Shown here in pieces: positions 1 to 6,793 of a DNA stretch of 64,000 nucleotides. Position 1 is the first letter of the stretch. Each line of letters starts with the position of its first letter. A program made the position numbers and the translations under genes. Origin of the DNA: Flavobacterium sp. YJ01 (GTDB taxonomy: Bacteria; Bacteroidota; Bacteroidia; Flavobacteriales; Flavobacteriaceae); the NCBI RefSeq assembly GCF_029320955.1, contig NZ_CP119757.1, positions 2,356,001-2,420,000 on the forward strand, read 5' to 3'. Under the pieces are notes generated by a model, which was not told where the DNA came from, ran no database searches, and saw nothing but the letters and a program-made list of their open reading frames with translations.

Positions 1-171
1 GTCAGTTGCCAAAGAAAAATCAAGATAATCGTATCCTTTTTGTTTACTGCTTTTTTCGATTGCTTCTATTTTATCAGTCGTCAATGATTTTGTATCGTAC
101 AATAATCTCCCGATCAAAGTACTTTTTCCGTCATCTACACTTCCTGCTGTTGCTATTTTTAAAACTTCCAT
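1..171 (-). CDS. cysN: Sulfate adenylyltransferase subunit 1, N-terminal part (cut by window edge)
   Basis: The reverse strand from 171 reads 57 codons beginning [18 protein letters not shown] and running off the window. GSVDDGKST (residues 10-18) is the P-loop of the EF-Tu-like GTPase CysN. CysN drives ATP sulfurylase, which with CysD activates sulfate to adenylyl sulfate using GTP hydrolysis. It lies directly downstream of cysD on the same strand, so it is the last visible gene of the leftward sulfate operon that starts near 3060. Only the G1 region is visible; whether a CysC kinase domain is fused at the C-terminus cannot be judged. Confidence 0.93.
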   Translation of the reverse strand, partial: MEVLKIATAGSVDDGKSTLIGRLLYDTKSLTTDKIEAIEKSSKQKGYDYLDFSLATD

Positions 172-180
172 TCTTTTTAT

Positions 181-319
181 GTTGTTGGTTGTTGGTTTAT
201 GGTTGTTGGTTTTTCTAAAACATCAACTAAAACCATCAAAATATTTAATCTGCTTTTTTTTGTTATTGTTGTAATTATTGAAGTTTTCAGCTATCAACTA
301 AAAACTATCAACCAACAAC
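181..319. repeat. Phrase-like repeat block in the cysD-cysN gap
   Basis: The 148-base gap holds degenerate copies of GTTGTTGGTTGTTGG on the left (181-209) and reverse-complement copies such as ATCAACCAACAAC on the right (308-320). The two ends could pair in RNA. It carries no ORF of note and no promoter match. It is one member of a window-wide class of intercistronic word repeats (see findings). Confidence 0.6.
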
Positions 320-1219
320 TTAAAAGTATCCTTGTTGTTTTCTCTTTTCCATTGCAGCTTCAGAACGTTTGTCATCGATTCTGGCTCCTCTTTCTGAAAT
401 GGTTGATGATCTGATTTCTCCAACTACCTCTTCGATTGTTGCTGCGTAAGATTCAACAGCTGCTGTACAGCTCATATCTCCAACGGTTCTGAAGCGAACA
501 ATTCTTTCTTCGATTTGTTCGTCTTCTTCTTGGTACACAAAAGGAGAATGCGACCAGATTAAACCGTCTCTCAAAAAAACTTTTCTTTTATGTGAGAAAT
601 AGATTGACGGAATCTCGATTTTTTCTTTCTCGATATAACTCCAAACATCTAATTCTGTCCAGTTTGAAATTGGGAAAACACGAACGTTTTGACCATTTTC
701 AATTTTTCCATTTAAAATATCAAACAACTCTGGTCTTTGATTTTTTTCGTCCCATTGTCCGAAATCATCACGAACAGAAAAAATACGTTCTTTAGCTCTT
801 GCTTTTTCTTCATCACGACGCGCTCCACCAATACAAGCATCAAACTTAAATTCTTCAATTGCATCTAAAAGTGTTGTAGTCTGCAAGCTGTTACGACTTG
901 AATATTTTCCAGTTTCTTCAACTACTTTTCCTTCATCAATAGCATCCTGAACATTACGAACGATCAACTCTAAACCTAATTCTTCTACCAATTTATCTCT
1001 GAAAGCAATTGTTTCAGGGAAATTGTGTCCCGTATCAACGTGTAATAGAGGAAACGGAATCTTAGCAGGGAAAAATGCTTTTTGCGCCAAACGCACTAAT
1101 GTGATAGAATCTTTTCCTCCTGAGAAAAGTAAAACCGGTTTGTCAAACTGTGAAATTACTTCTCTGAAAATGTATATCGCTTCACTCTCTAAAGCGTTTG
1201 TTTTTAATACTGAACTCAT
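320..1219 (-). CDS. cysD: Sulfate adenylyltransferase subunit 2
   Basis: 299 residues, the normal length for CysD, the catalytic ATP-sulfurylase subunit of the N-type PP-loop superfamily. The PP-loop signature SGGKDS is at residues 33-38 (LLFSGGKDSITLVRLA), and the GGARRDEEKARAKERIFS segment typical of CysD follows in the middle. The cytoplasmic CysDN complex makes adenylyl sulfate (APS) from ATP and sulfate. It lies between cysH upstream and cysN downstream, all leftward. The ATG at 1219 agrees with the usual N-terminus of the family. Confidence 0.97.
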   Translation of the reverse strand: MSSVLKTNALESEAIYIFREVISQFDKPVLLFSGGKDSITLVRLAQKAFFPAKIPFPLLHVDTGHNFPETIAFRDKLVEELGLELIVRNVQDAIDEGKVVEETGKYSSRNSLQTTTLLDAIEEFKFDACIGGARRDEEKARAKERIFSVRDDFGQWDEKNQRPELFDILNGKIENGQNVRVFPISNWTELDVWSYIEKEKIEIPSIYFSHKRKVFLRDGLIWSHSPFVYQEEDEQIEERIVRFRTVGDMSCTAAVESYAATIEEVVGEIRSSTISERGARIDDKRSEAAMEKRKQQGYF

Positions 1220-1258
1220 TGTTTTTTTGTTTGATATTTTGTTGTGGAAAATTTTGTT

Positions 1259-1345
1259 TCAGGTTTAAAGTTTAAAGTTTCAAGTTGCCTGATCTAAAAA
1301 TCTCCACTCTTTATTCTATAATCTATTTTCTATTCTCTAAAAAAG
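1259..1345. repeat. Phrase-like repeats in the cysH-cysD gap
   Basis: Degenerate tandem words are visible: GTTTAAAGTTTAAAGTTTCAAG near 1262-1283, then TATTCTATAATCTATTTTCTATTCTC near 1313-1338. The gap (1220-1376) lies within a co-directional operon and shows no terminator or promoter. Confidence 0.55.
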
Positions 1346-1376
1346 TCTTACCTCTTGCTTCTTTCTTCCAAAAAGT

Positions 1377-2087
1377 CTACTCTTTCTTAGCATTATGCAA
1401 ACCACACTCTTTATGACTTGATTCCCACCACCATCTTCCGGCTCTGATATCTTCACCTGGGAAAATTGCTCTTGTACAAGGTGCGCAACCAATACTTACG
1501 AAACCTTGTTTGTGCAATACATTTTGAGGAACATTGTTTTCAGACAAATACGTTTCAACTTCTTCTAAAGTCCATTTTAATAACGGATTGAATTTTATGA
1601 TTTCGAAGTTTCCATCATATTCAAACAAACTTAAATCGTGTCTGTTTTCTGATTGTTCTGCTCTTAAACCAGTAATCCAAACTGAATTTCCCGCTAAAGC
1701 TTTTCTTAACGGAACCACTTTTCGAATAAAACAGCATTCTTTTCTGTTTTCAACCGAATCGTAAAAGCTGTTTGGTCCTTTTGTTTTCAGAAGATTTTCT
1801 ACTGAAGCAGCTTCCGGAAAATAAACCTCGATTGGTCTTTTGTATTTTTTTAATGTTTTATGAAAAACATCGTAAGTTTCCTGAAACAATCTTCCTGTAT
1901 CTAAAGTAAACACCGTAATGTCTGTGTTGCTTTTGGCAATGAAATCTGTAATTACCTGATCTTCCTGACCGAAAGATGTCGAAAAAATTACTTTTCCCGG
2001 AAATTCTTTTGCTAAAAAAACTAAGGTTTCGTCAAGCGAAAGAGCTGCAGTTTTCTCTAATAATTCTTGTACAATAATCGCACTCAT
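1377..2087 (-). CDS. cysH: Adenylyl-sulfate (APS) reductase
   Basis: 236 residues of the CysH family, which reduces activated sulfate to sulfite in assimilation. Two cysteine pairs are visible, CC at residues 118-119 (KECCF) and CAPC at 201-204. These ligate the 4Fe-4S cluster that marks APS-type rather than PAPS-type reductases. The catalytic cysteine lies in the C-terminal HKECGLH (Cys228). The substrate should therefore be APS, which fits the absence of a separate APS kinase among the visible genes. Second gene of the operon, 26 bases after the TauE transporter. Confidence 0.95.
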   Translation of the reverse strand: MSAIIVQELLEKTAALSLDETLVFLAKEFPGKVIFSTSFGQEDQVITDFIAKSNTDITVFTLDTGRLFQETYDVFHKTLKKYKRPIEVYFPEAASVENLLKTKGPNSFYDSVENRKECCFIRKVVPLRKALAGNSVWITGLRAEQSENRHDLSLFEYDGNFEIIKFNPLLKWTLEEVETYLSENNVPQNVLHKQGFVSIGCAPCTRAIFPGEDIRAGRWWWESSHKECGLHNAKKE

Positions 2088-2113
2088 AATATCTTTTCTC
2101 CGTATCTAAAGAA

Positions 2114-3001
2114 TTATAATAATTTAGATAATGTTTTTAAACTCAATAATATAATTAGAACTCCAACCGCAACCATCATTGGTTTTCTTTTGATTTTATT
2201 TACCAAAAATGCTGCTAATGGCGCTGAAATAACTCCTCCTAAAATCAATCCGATGATTACTTGCCAGCCAATGATTCCTCCAAAAAGCATAAAAGTTATA
2301 CCGCTAGCAAACGAAATTGCAAACTCAGCTGCATTTACAGAACCAATAGTATATCTCGGATTTCTACCTCTTCCTAATAATGTTGAAGTTACAATTGGTC
2401 CCCAGCCACCGCCGCCAACAGAATCCATAAATCCTCCGAAAACTGCAAGTGCACTTAACTTTTTAGTTTTCTTTTTTACAATATTCTTTTTTAACGCTTT
2501 TCTAATAATGATAGCCGCTAAAACAATCATATAAACAGCAATAAATGGCTTAATTACATCACCGTCAATTACATCAGACAATAGATAAGCTCCTGTAATA
2601 GATCCTAAAACTCCAGGGATCAATAAATGCTTTACCAGTTTTTTATTGATGTTTCCGAAACGATGGTGAGAAAGTGCCGACGCTCCTGTTGTAAACATTT
2701 CCGACACGTGAACTGCTGTACTGCTCACAACTGGCGGAACTCCATAAGCCAATAAAAATGAAGTTGAAGTCGCTCCATAACCCATTCCTAAAGTTCCATC
2801 AACCAATTGAGCAAAAACTCCGATGGCAAAAAACACTAAAAATTCCTGATTGAATCCTGCTACAAATCCGTCCCAGGAAAATTCAGCGTGATGATTATAT
2901 ATCAAAGTGAATAACAAACCTACTAGTAAAACAACAGGAATTCCAATCCAAAGCTTCTCTTTAAAAGAGGCCGTATTATTTATATTCAGTTCTTTCTCCA
3001 T
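2114..3001 (-). CDS. TauE/SafE-family membrane transporter (probable sulfur-compound permease)
   Basis: 295 residues with about eight hydrophobic segments. It shows the glycine-rich motifs of the TauE/SafE (DUF81) family, e.g. FAQLVDGTLGMGYG near residue 65 and GGFMDSVGGGGWGP in the second half. The family moves sulfite, sulfoacetate or related anions across the inner membrane. As first gene of the cysHDN operon it is most likely a sulfate or sulfite transporter; the substrate is inferred from context. The start at 3001 lies about 60 bases downstream of a well-formed promoter. Confidence 0.88.
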   Translation of the reverse strand: MEKELNINNTASFKEKLWIGIPVVLLVGLLFTLIYNHHAEFSWDGFVAGFNQEFLVFFAIGVFAQLVDGTLGMGYGATSTSFLLAYGVPPVVSSTAVHVSEMFTTGASALSHHRFGNINKKLVKHLLIPGVLGSITGAYLLSDVIDGDVIKPFIAVYMIVLAAIIIRKALKKNIVKKKTKKLSALAVFGGFMDSVGGGGWGPIVTSTLLGRGRNPRYTIGSVNAAEFAISFASGITFMLFGGIIGWQVIIGLILGGVISAPLAAFLVNKIKRKPMMVAVGVLIILLSLKTLSKLL

Positions 3002-3030
3002 GTTAACAAGCTTAAATTTGTTTTAAAAAT

Positions 3031-3053
3031 CTATTACCCTATCGGGTTAGTAG
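3031..3053 (-). promoter_or_regulatory. Operator-like imperfect dyad for the sulfate operon
   Basis: On the minus strand the site reads CTACTAACCCGATAGGGTAA followed by TAG, with ACCC and GGGT as opposed half-sites. It sits just downstream of the -7 box, where a bound repressor would block transcription. The core GATAGGGTAAT recurs upstream of the metY leader promoter (14664-14687). The Rrf2-type regulator at 4189-4599 is the natural candidate to bind it; that link is inferred. Confidence 0.6.
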
Positions 3054-3062
3054 ATTACTTTG

Positions 3063-3092
3063 CAAAAATACTACTTATTTCTAAATTACAAA
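3063..3092 (-). promoter_or_regulatory. Promoter of the tauE-cysHDN operon
   Basis: On the minus strand, TTTG (3089-3092) and TATTTTTG (3063-3070) are separated by 18 bases, a full match to the Bacteroidota housekeeping promoter (-33 TTTG, -7 TAnnTTTG). Transcription would begin near 3057. Confidence 0.8.
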
Positions 3093-3313
3093 GCAATATT
3101 ATTATTTTTTTACGCCCTCAATTAACCTTTTATTAGGTTCTAAAAGAGAGTTTTAAGAATTATGCAGTATAATTTCACAAATAATGATGTATTACAAGAT
3201 ATTTCAACAATTTATACAACAAAAAAATTTGGTTTTTAAATAGATTTTCTAATCTCTATAAAATCGATAGGATTATTATAAAAATATTGTATTTTAGCCC
3301 AAATTTTTTATTT

Positions 3314-4096
3314 ATGGATTTTCAAATAGGTCTTGTAATCGCAGGATTAGTAGTTGGTTTTATTGTGGGATTGACTGGAGTTGGCGGCGGTTCTTTAATG
3401 ACTCCAATTTTATTATATTTCAATATTCCGCCAACAACTGCAGTAGGAACAGATTTACTTTATGCCGCTTTTACCAAAGCCGGAGGTGTTTTTGTTCACA
3501 ATAAAAAAGGAAACATTAACTGGAAAATTACAGGTTGGCTAACTCTTGGCAGCGTTCCTGCTTCTTTACTGACTTTGTGGATTTTAAACAGTATTAAAAC
3601 GGATATTGAAACCATAAATGGCGTTATTAAATACAGTTTAGGTTGGGCATTGCTATTTACCTCTATTGCTATTATATTCAAAAATAAAATTTTAAAGTTC
3701 TCTCAAAAACATGCAGGAGATAAATTTCATACTGAAAGCGCAACACAAAACGCTCTTACAATTGGAATTGGAGTTTTATTAGGCGCAACCGTAACCTTGA
3801 CTTCTATTGGAGCTGGCGCTTTAGGAACTGTAACTTTATTTTTCCTATATCCATTATTACCAACTCCTCGTTTGGTTGGAACCGAAATTGCACACGCTGT
3901 TCCTTTAACCTTAGTTGCTGGAATTGGACATGCAACAATGGGAAATTTAGATTTAGGCTTATTAGGACAATTATTAATGGGTTCGCTTCCTGGAATATAC
4001 ATGGGAAGTATGTTAAGCGGAAAAGTACCTGATCAGTTTCTTAGAAATGCTATTGCTGTGATGCTTTTCTTAGCTGGATATAAATTGATATTCTAG
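3314..4096 (+). CDS. TauE/SafE-family membrane protein, second copy
   Basis: 260 residues from the ATG at 3314 (MDFQIGLVIAGLVVGFIVG). It is a hydrophobic TauE/SafE protein with the motif GLTGVGGGSLMTPIL at about residue 20 and a matching TSIGAGALGTVTLFF in the second half, the internal duplication usual in this family. An in-frame TTG at 3287 would lie upstream of the likely -7 box TATTTTAG (3290-3297), so the ATG is preferred. It runs divergently from the cys operon and convergently to the Rrf2 regulator. A partial GATAGG site (3266-3271) precedes it. A sulfur-compound transporter role is inferred. Confidence 0.85.
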   Translation: MDFQIGLVIAGLVVGFIVGLTGVGGGSLMTPILLYFNIPPTTAVGTDLLYAAFTKAGGVFVHNKKGNINWKITGWLTLGSVPASLLTLWILNSIKTDIETINGVIKYSLGWALLFTSIAIIFKNKILKFSQKHAGDKFHTESATQNALTIGIGVLLGATVTLTSIGAGALGTVTLFFLYPLLPTPRLVGTEIAHAVPLTLVAGIGHATMGNLDLGLLGQLLMGSLPGIYMGSMLSGKVPDQFLRNAIAVMLFLAGYKLIF

Positions 4097-4111
4097 ACAA
4101 GTTTTTAAAAC

Positions 4112-4179
4112 ATATAAGTAATGTAATTTCATTTTAGACTTATCTACAGCTTTTTTAAATGAACTTACATTACTTATAT
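4112..4179. repeat. Long inverted repeat, ATATAAGT family, copy 1
   Basis: Arms of 23 bases at 4112-4134 and 4157-4179 pair with one mismatch, around a 22-base loop. The arm core is ATATAAGTAATGTAA, then TTCATTT. It lies between the convergent tauE copy and the Rrf2 gene and could end both transcripts. A close relative is at 12514-12613. Confidence 0.8.
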
Positions 4180-4188
4180 GGTGAAAAA

Positions 4189-4599
4189 TTAAAAAGCGAT
4201 ATCTGCCAAAGAGTTACTTTCTAATATTTTAAGTGTATTATCACGAACTTCGGTCATTAAACGGCGCGCCGCACAAGTCGCTTCATCATCGCAGTCGTCG
4301 CATCTTTCGTAGAAATTATGACTTGCACATGGCAACAATGCAATTGGTCCTTCCAGAATTCTGTAGACTTTTGCCATACTGATATCTTTCGGATCTTTTA
4401 TTAGATAATAACCACCGCCTTTTCCTTTTTTTGCTCCAAGAAATCCTGAGTTTCTCAACAGAAGCAAAATACTTTCTAAAAATTTTATCGAAATATGTTC
4501 GCTTTTCGCAATTTCGGCAATCTGAACTGGTTCATTATTTTCGCGTCTAGCTAAATAAGTCAAAGCTTTGATTCCGTATTTTGTCTTTTTTGAAAGCAT
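4189..4599 (-). CDS. Rrf2-family transcriptional regulator with cysteine cluster
   Basis: 136 residues. An N-terminal winged helix (MLSKKTKYGIKALTYLA, then AKSEHISIKFLESIL as recognition helix and a GGGYYL wing) is typical of Rrf2 proteins such as IscR and CymR. Four cysteines (91, 100, 103, 109) lie in the C-terminal third, consistent with an Fe-S cluster or thiol sensor. Placed between the cys operon and the met operon, it probably represses sulfur genes in response to cysteine or Fe-S status; targets are inferred. It has its own promoter at 4658-4690. Confidence 0.88.
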   Translation of the reverse strand: MLSKKTKYGIKALTYLARRENNEPVQIAEIAKSEHISIKFLESILLLLRNSGFLGAKKGKGGGYYLIKDPKDISMAKVYRILEGPIALLPCASHNFYERCDDCDDEATCAARRLMTEVRDNTLKILESNSLADIAF

Positions 4600-4657
4600 C
4601 TTTATGTTTTAGAATGTAGTTGTAATGATTATTAAACTTCTACAAATTATTAAAGAA

Positions 4658-4690
4658 CAAAAATATGCTTTTTGTTCGAACTATCACAAA
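4658..4690 (-). promoter_or_regulatory. Promoter of the Rrf2 regulator gene
   Basis: Minus strand: TTTG (4687-4690), 21-base spacer, TATTTTTG (4658-4665). The start codon is about 60 bases downstream. The spacer contains the palindrome GTTCGAAC, a possible regulator site. Confidence 0.65.
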
Positions 4691-4784
4691 AGAATAAAGT
4701 TAAATTCTACTAATTCTATCAAATTACTTCTTTTATTTTTTTCTAGACGTACAAAAATAGGCTTTTTACACAAGAAAGAATAAA

Positions 4785-4829
4785 AAAGACGATTTTTGAT
4801 AGAAATGTTTGCTATCAAAAATCGTCTTT
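4785..4829 (-). terminator. Intrinsic terminator of the metX-thrA-osmC-metZ operon
   Basis: A perfect 18-bp stem (4785-4802 with 4812-4829, reading AAAGACGATTTTTGATAG) has a 9-base loop. A run of A on the plus strand (4782-4787) becomes the U-tract in leftward transcription. Confidence 0.85.
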
Positions 4830-4837
4830 ATATATTA

Positions 4838-4876
4838 GAAATTGAAAATCTAAAATCTTAAGTCTAAAATCTAAAA
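4838..4876. repeat. Phrase-like repeat after the MetZ-like gene
   Basis: Copies of AAAATCTAAAATC / AGTCTAAAATC words follow the stop codon, between gene end and terminator. It is one of the intercistronic word-repeat blocks. Confidence 0.5.
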
Positions 4877-6049
4877 TTAAGAAAGTGCTTGTTTTAAATC
4901 TGCAATTACATCTTCAACAGTTTCTAAACCAACAGAAACACGAACAAGACCTTGTGTGATTCCAACTGCTAATTGATCTTCTTCAGATAATTTACTATGT
5001 GTTGTAGAAGCTGGATGTGTAACAATGGTTTTTACATCGCCAATATTTGCAGAAAGAGAACATAATTTAATTTTATCTAAAAATTTCCTTCCTGCTTCAA
5101 GACCACCTTTAATTTCGATTGCAATAATGTTTCCGCCTAAACGCATTTGTTTTTTGGCAATTTCATATTTTGGATGTGATTTCAAGAATGGATATTTCAC
5201 ACTTTCAACATTCGGGTGACTTTCTAAAAATTCTGCCACTTTTAAAGCATTTTCACAATGTTTATCTACACGAACAGCCAAAGTTTCTAAACTTTTTGAC
5301 AAAACCCACGCATTAAATGGTGACATTGCTGGTCCTGTATTTCTTGAAAACAAATAAATTTTACGAATCAGTTCTGCTTCTCCAACTGCAACTCCTCCTA
5401 AAACACGACCTTGACCATCAATTAACTTTGTTGCAGAATGCACCACAATATGAGCTCCGTATTTAATAGGCTGCTGAATATATGGCGTAGCAAAACAGTT
5501 ATCAATTATTAAAATCAGATTGTGTTTTTTTGCAATCGCTCCTAATAATTCCAAATCAATTACGTCAACTCCAGGATTTGTTGGTGTTTCTGCGTATAAA
5601 ATTTTAGTATTTGGTTGAATAAAACTTTCAATTGTTTCTGGCTTATTGATATCAAAATAGGTCGTTTCAATATTCCATTTTGGAAAATAAGTCATGAATA
5701 ACGCATGAGTTGATCCAAAAACGCTTCCTGCAGATACAATGTGATCACCAGAATCCAACAATGCAGCAAAAGTAGAATAGATTGCAGCCATTCCTGTTGC
5801 GAAAGCATAACCTGCTTCTGCACCTTCCATTGCGCAAACTTTGTCAACAAATTCAGTTGTATTTGGATTACTGAAACGAGAATAAATATTACGAACTTTT
5901 TCTTCTGTAAAAGAAGCTCTCATATCCTCTGCATCTTCAAATATAAAACTTGAAGATAAGTACAAAGGCGTTGAATGTTCCTGAAATTGTGTTTTTTCTA
6001 AATGTGTTCTGATGGCTTGTGTTTCAAAACCAAATTCTTCTGTATTCAT
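4877..6049 (-). CDS. Trans-sulfuration-type PLP enzyme (O-acyl-homoserine sulfhydrylase or cystathionine synthase, MetZ/MetB-like)
   Basis: 390 residues of the Cys/Met metabolism PLP family (fold type I). The Schiff-base lysine is Lys208 in HSATKLIDG, preceded by IIDNCFATPY with the PLP-binding aspartate. Active-site Tyr/Arg appear in NIYSRFSNPN near residue 56. The family joins activated homoserine to sulfide or cysteine. Length and start (MNTEEFGFETQAIRTHLEKT) resemble MetZ-type sulfhydrylases, but MetB or MetC activity cannot be excluded from sequence alone. It is the last gene of the SAM-I riboswitch operon. A second, MetY-type enzyme lies at 12699-14003. Confidence 0.88.
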   Translation of the reverse strand: MNTEEFGFETQAIRTHLEKTQFQEHSTPLYLSSSFIFEDAEDMRASFTEEKVRNIYSRFSNPNTTEFVDKVCAMEGAEAGYAFATGMAAIYSTFAALLDSGDHIVSAGSVFGSTHALFMTYFPKWNIETTYFDINKPETIESFIQPNTKILYAETPTNPGVDVIDLELLGAIAKKHNLILIIDNCFATPYIQQPIKYGAHIVVHSATKLIDGQGRVLGGVAVGEAELIRKIYLFSRNTGPAMSPFNAWVLSKSLETLAVRVDKHCENALKVAEFLESHPNVESVKYPFLKSHPKYEIAKKQMRLGGNIIAIEIKGGLEAGRKFLDKIKLCSLSANIGDVKTIVTHPASTTHSKLSEEDQLAVGITQGLVRVSVGLETVEDVIADLKQALS

Positions 6050-6063
6050 TGTGTTTTTTTTTG

Positions 6064-6160
6064 TTTTTTGTTTGAAGTTTCAGGTTTAATGTTTCAAGTT
6101 ATCACTAAACCTAAAGTTCAAACTGTCTAAAGAAATTATCTAATTCCTCTAATTGACTAA
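6064..6160. repeat. Phrase-like repeats in the osmC-metZ gap
   Basis: Words such as GAAGTTTCAGGTTTAATGTTTC and ATTATCTAATTCCTC recur in degenerate form across the 120-base gap between co-directional genes. No promoter or terminator is apparent. Confidence 0.5.
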
Positions 6161-6169
6161 TTATCTAAT

Positions 6170-6595
6170 TTACAAAGCTTCGTTGTTCAAGACAACTTTG
6201 TATTTAATTGTTGCTGTTGGCTCAACTGTTTTGGCAACCGAACAGTATTTCTCAAAAGAAAGCTGTGCCGCTTTTTTTGCTTTTTCTGGATTGATTTCTC
6301 CTTCTAAATAAAAAACCACATCGATTTCTTTAAAAGGTTTTGCTTCTTCAATTTGAACTCTCGTTCCTTCAACCTCAGCGTTAAAAGAAGTGATTTCCTG
6401 ACGCTGTTTTTTTAAGATTGAAATCATATCGATAGCGCTGCAACCAGCAACTCCCATTAATACTAATTCCATTGGACTTGCACCTAAATCGCTTCCGCCA
6501 AATTCGGCTCTGCTGTCAACGTCAACTATGTGTCCGCGTTCATTTTTTACTTTAAAATGAAATGCGTCATTTACTCTGTTTAAAGTTACTTTCAT
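6170..6595 (-). CDS. OsmC/Ohr-family protein
   Basis: 141 residues of the OsmC fold (small peroxidases of organic hydroperoxides). Two cysteines sit where the catalytic pair lies in the family: one in GVAGCSAIDM near residue 51 and one in FEKYCSVAKT near 117. The thiol peroxidase role is known for the family. Its place in a methionine operon suggests a link to thiol or sulfide chemistry, which is inference. It is co-directional with thrA, separated by a 198-base gap that holds a long inverted repeat. Confidence 0.85.
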   Translation of the reverse strand: MKVTLNRVNDAFHFKVKNERGHIVDVDSRAEFGGSDLGASPMELVLMGVAGCSAIDMISILKKQRQEITSFNAEVEGTRVQIEEAKPFKEIDVVFYLEGEINPEKAKKAAQLSFEKYCSVAKTVEPTATIKYKVVLNNEAL

Positions 6596-6638
6596 TGTGT
6601 TGTTATTTTTTTTGTTTTTTTATTCGATTTCCTCAATC

Positions 6639-6740
6639 TTGTCATTTCGACGAAGGAGAAATCTTCGTTGATAAATCGACAAAGATTGACATCACTTTGT
6701 CGAGCTACTTGCGGAGATTTCTCCTTCGTCGAAATGACAA
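6639..6740. repeat. Composite palindromic repeat (GTCATTTCGACGAAGG family)
   Basis: Perfect 26-base arms lie at 6639-6664 and 6715-6740 (outer core GTCATTTCGACGAAGGAG), enclosing a second perfect inverted pair CGACAAAG / CTTTGTCG. The RNA could form a long two-tier hairpin. It lies between thrA and osmC inside an operon and looks like a REP/BIME-type interspersed element; I recall this word as common in flavobacterial intergenic DNA. Confidence 0.85.
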
Positions 6741-6793
6741 ACTAGGCTTACAAATCTTAAATCTAAACTCTAAAATCTGCAATCTAAAATCAA
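6741..6793. repeat. Phrase-like repeat upstream of osmC, after thrA
   Basis: Degenerate words AAATCTTAAATCTAAACTC, AAAATCTGCAATC and TAAAATC follow the thrA stop codon. Same class as the block at 35475-35612. Confidence 0.5.

Noticed and set aside
2067..2534. 155-codon rightward ORF opposite the TauE gene
   Set aside because: It is antisense to a clear membrane protein gene, is Pro/Ile-rich without domain features, and has no promoter.
3287..3313. TTG-started extension of the second TauE protein
   Set aside because: It would begin ahead of the likely -7 box TATTTTAG; the ATG at 3314 gives the normal hydrophobic start.
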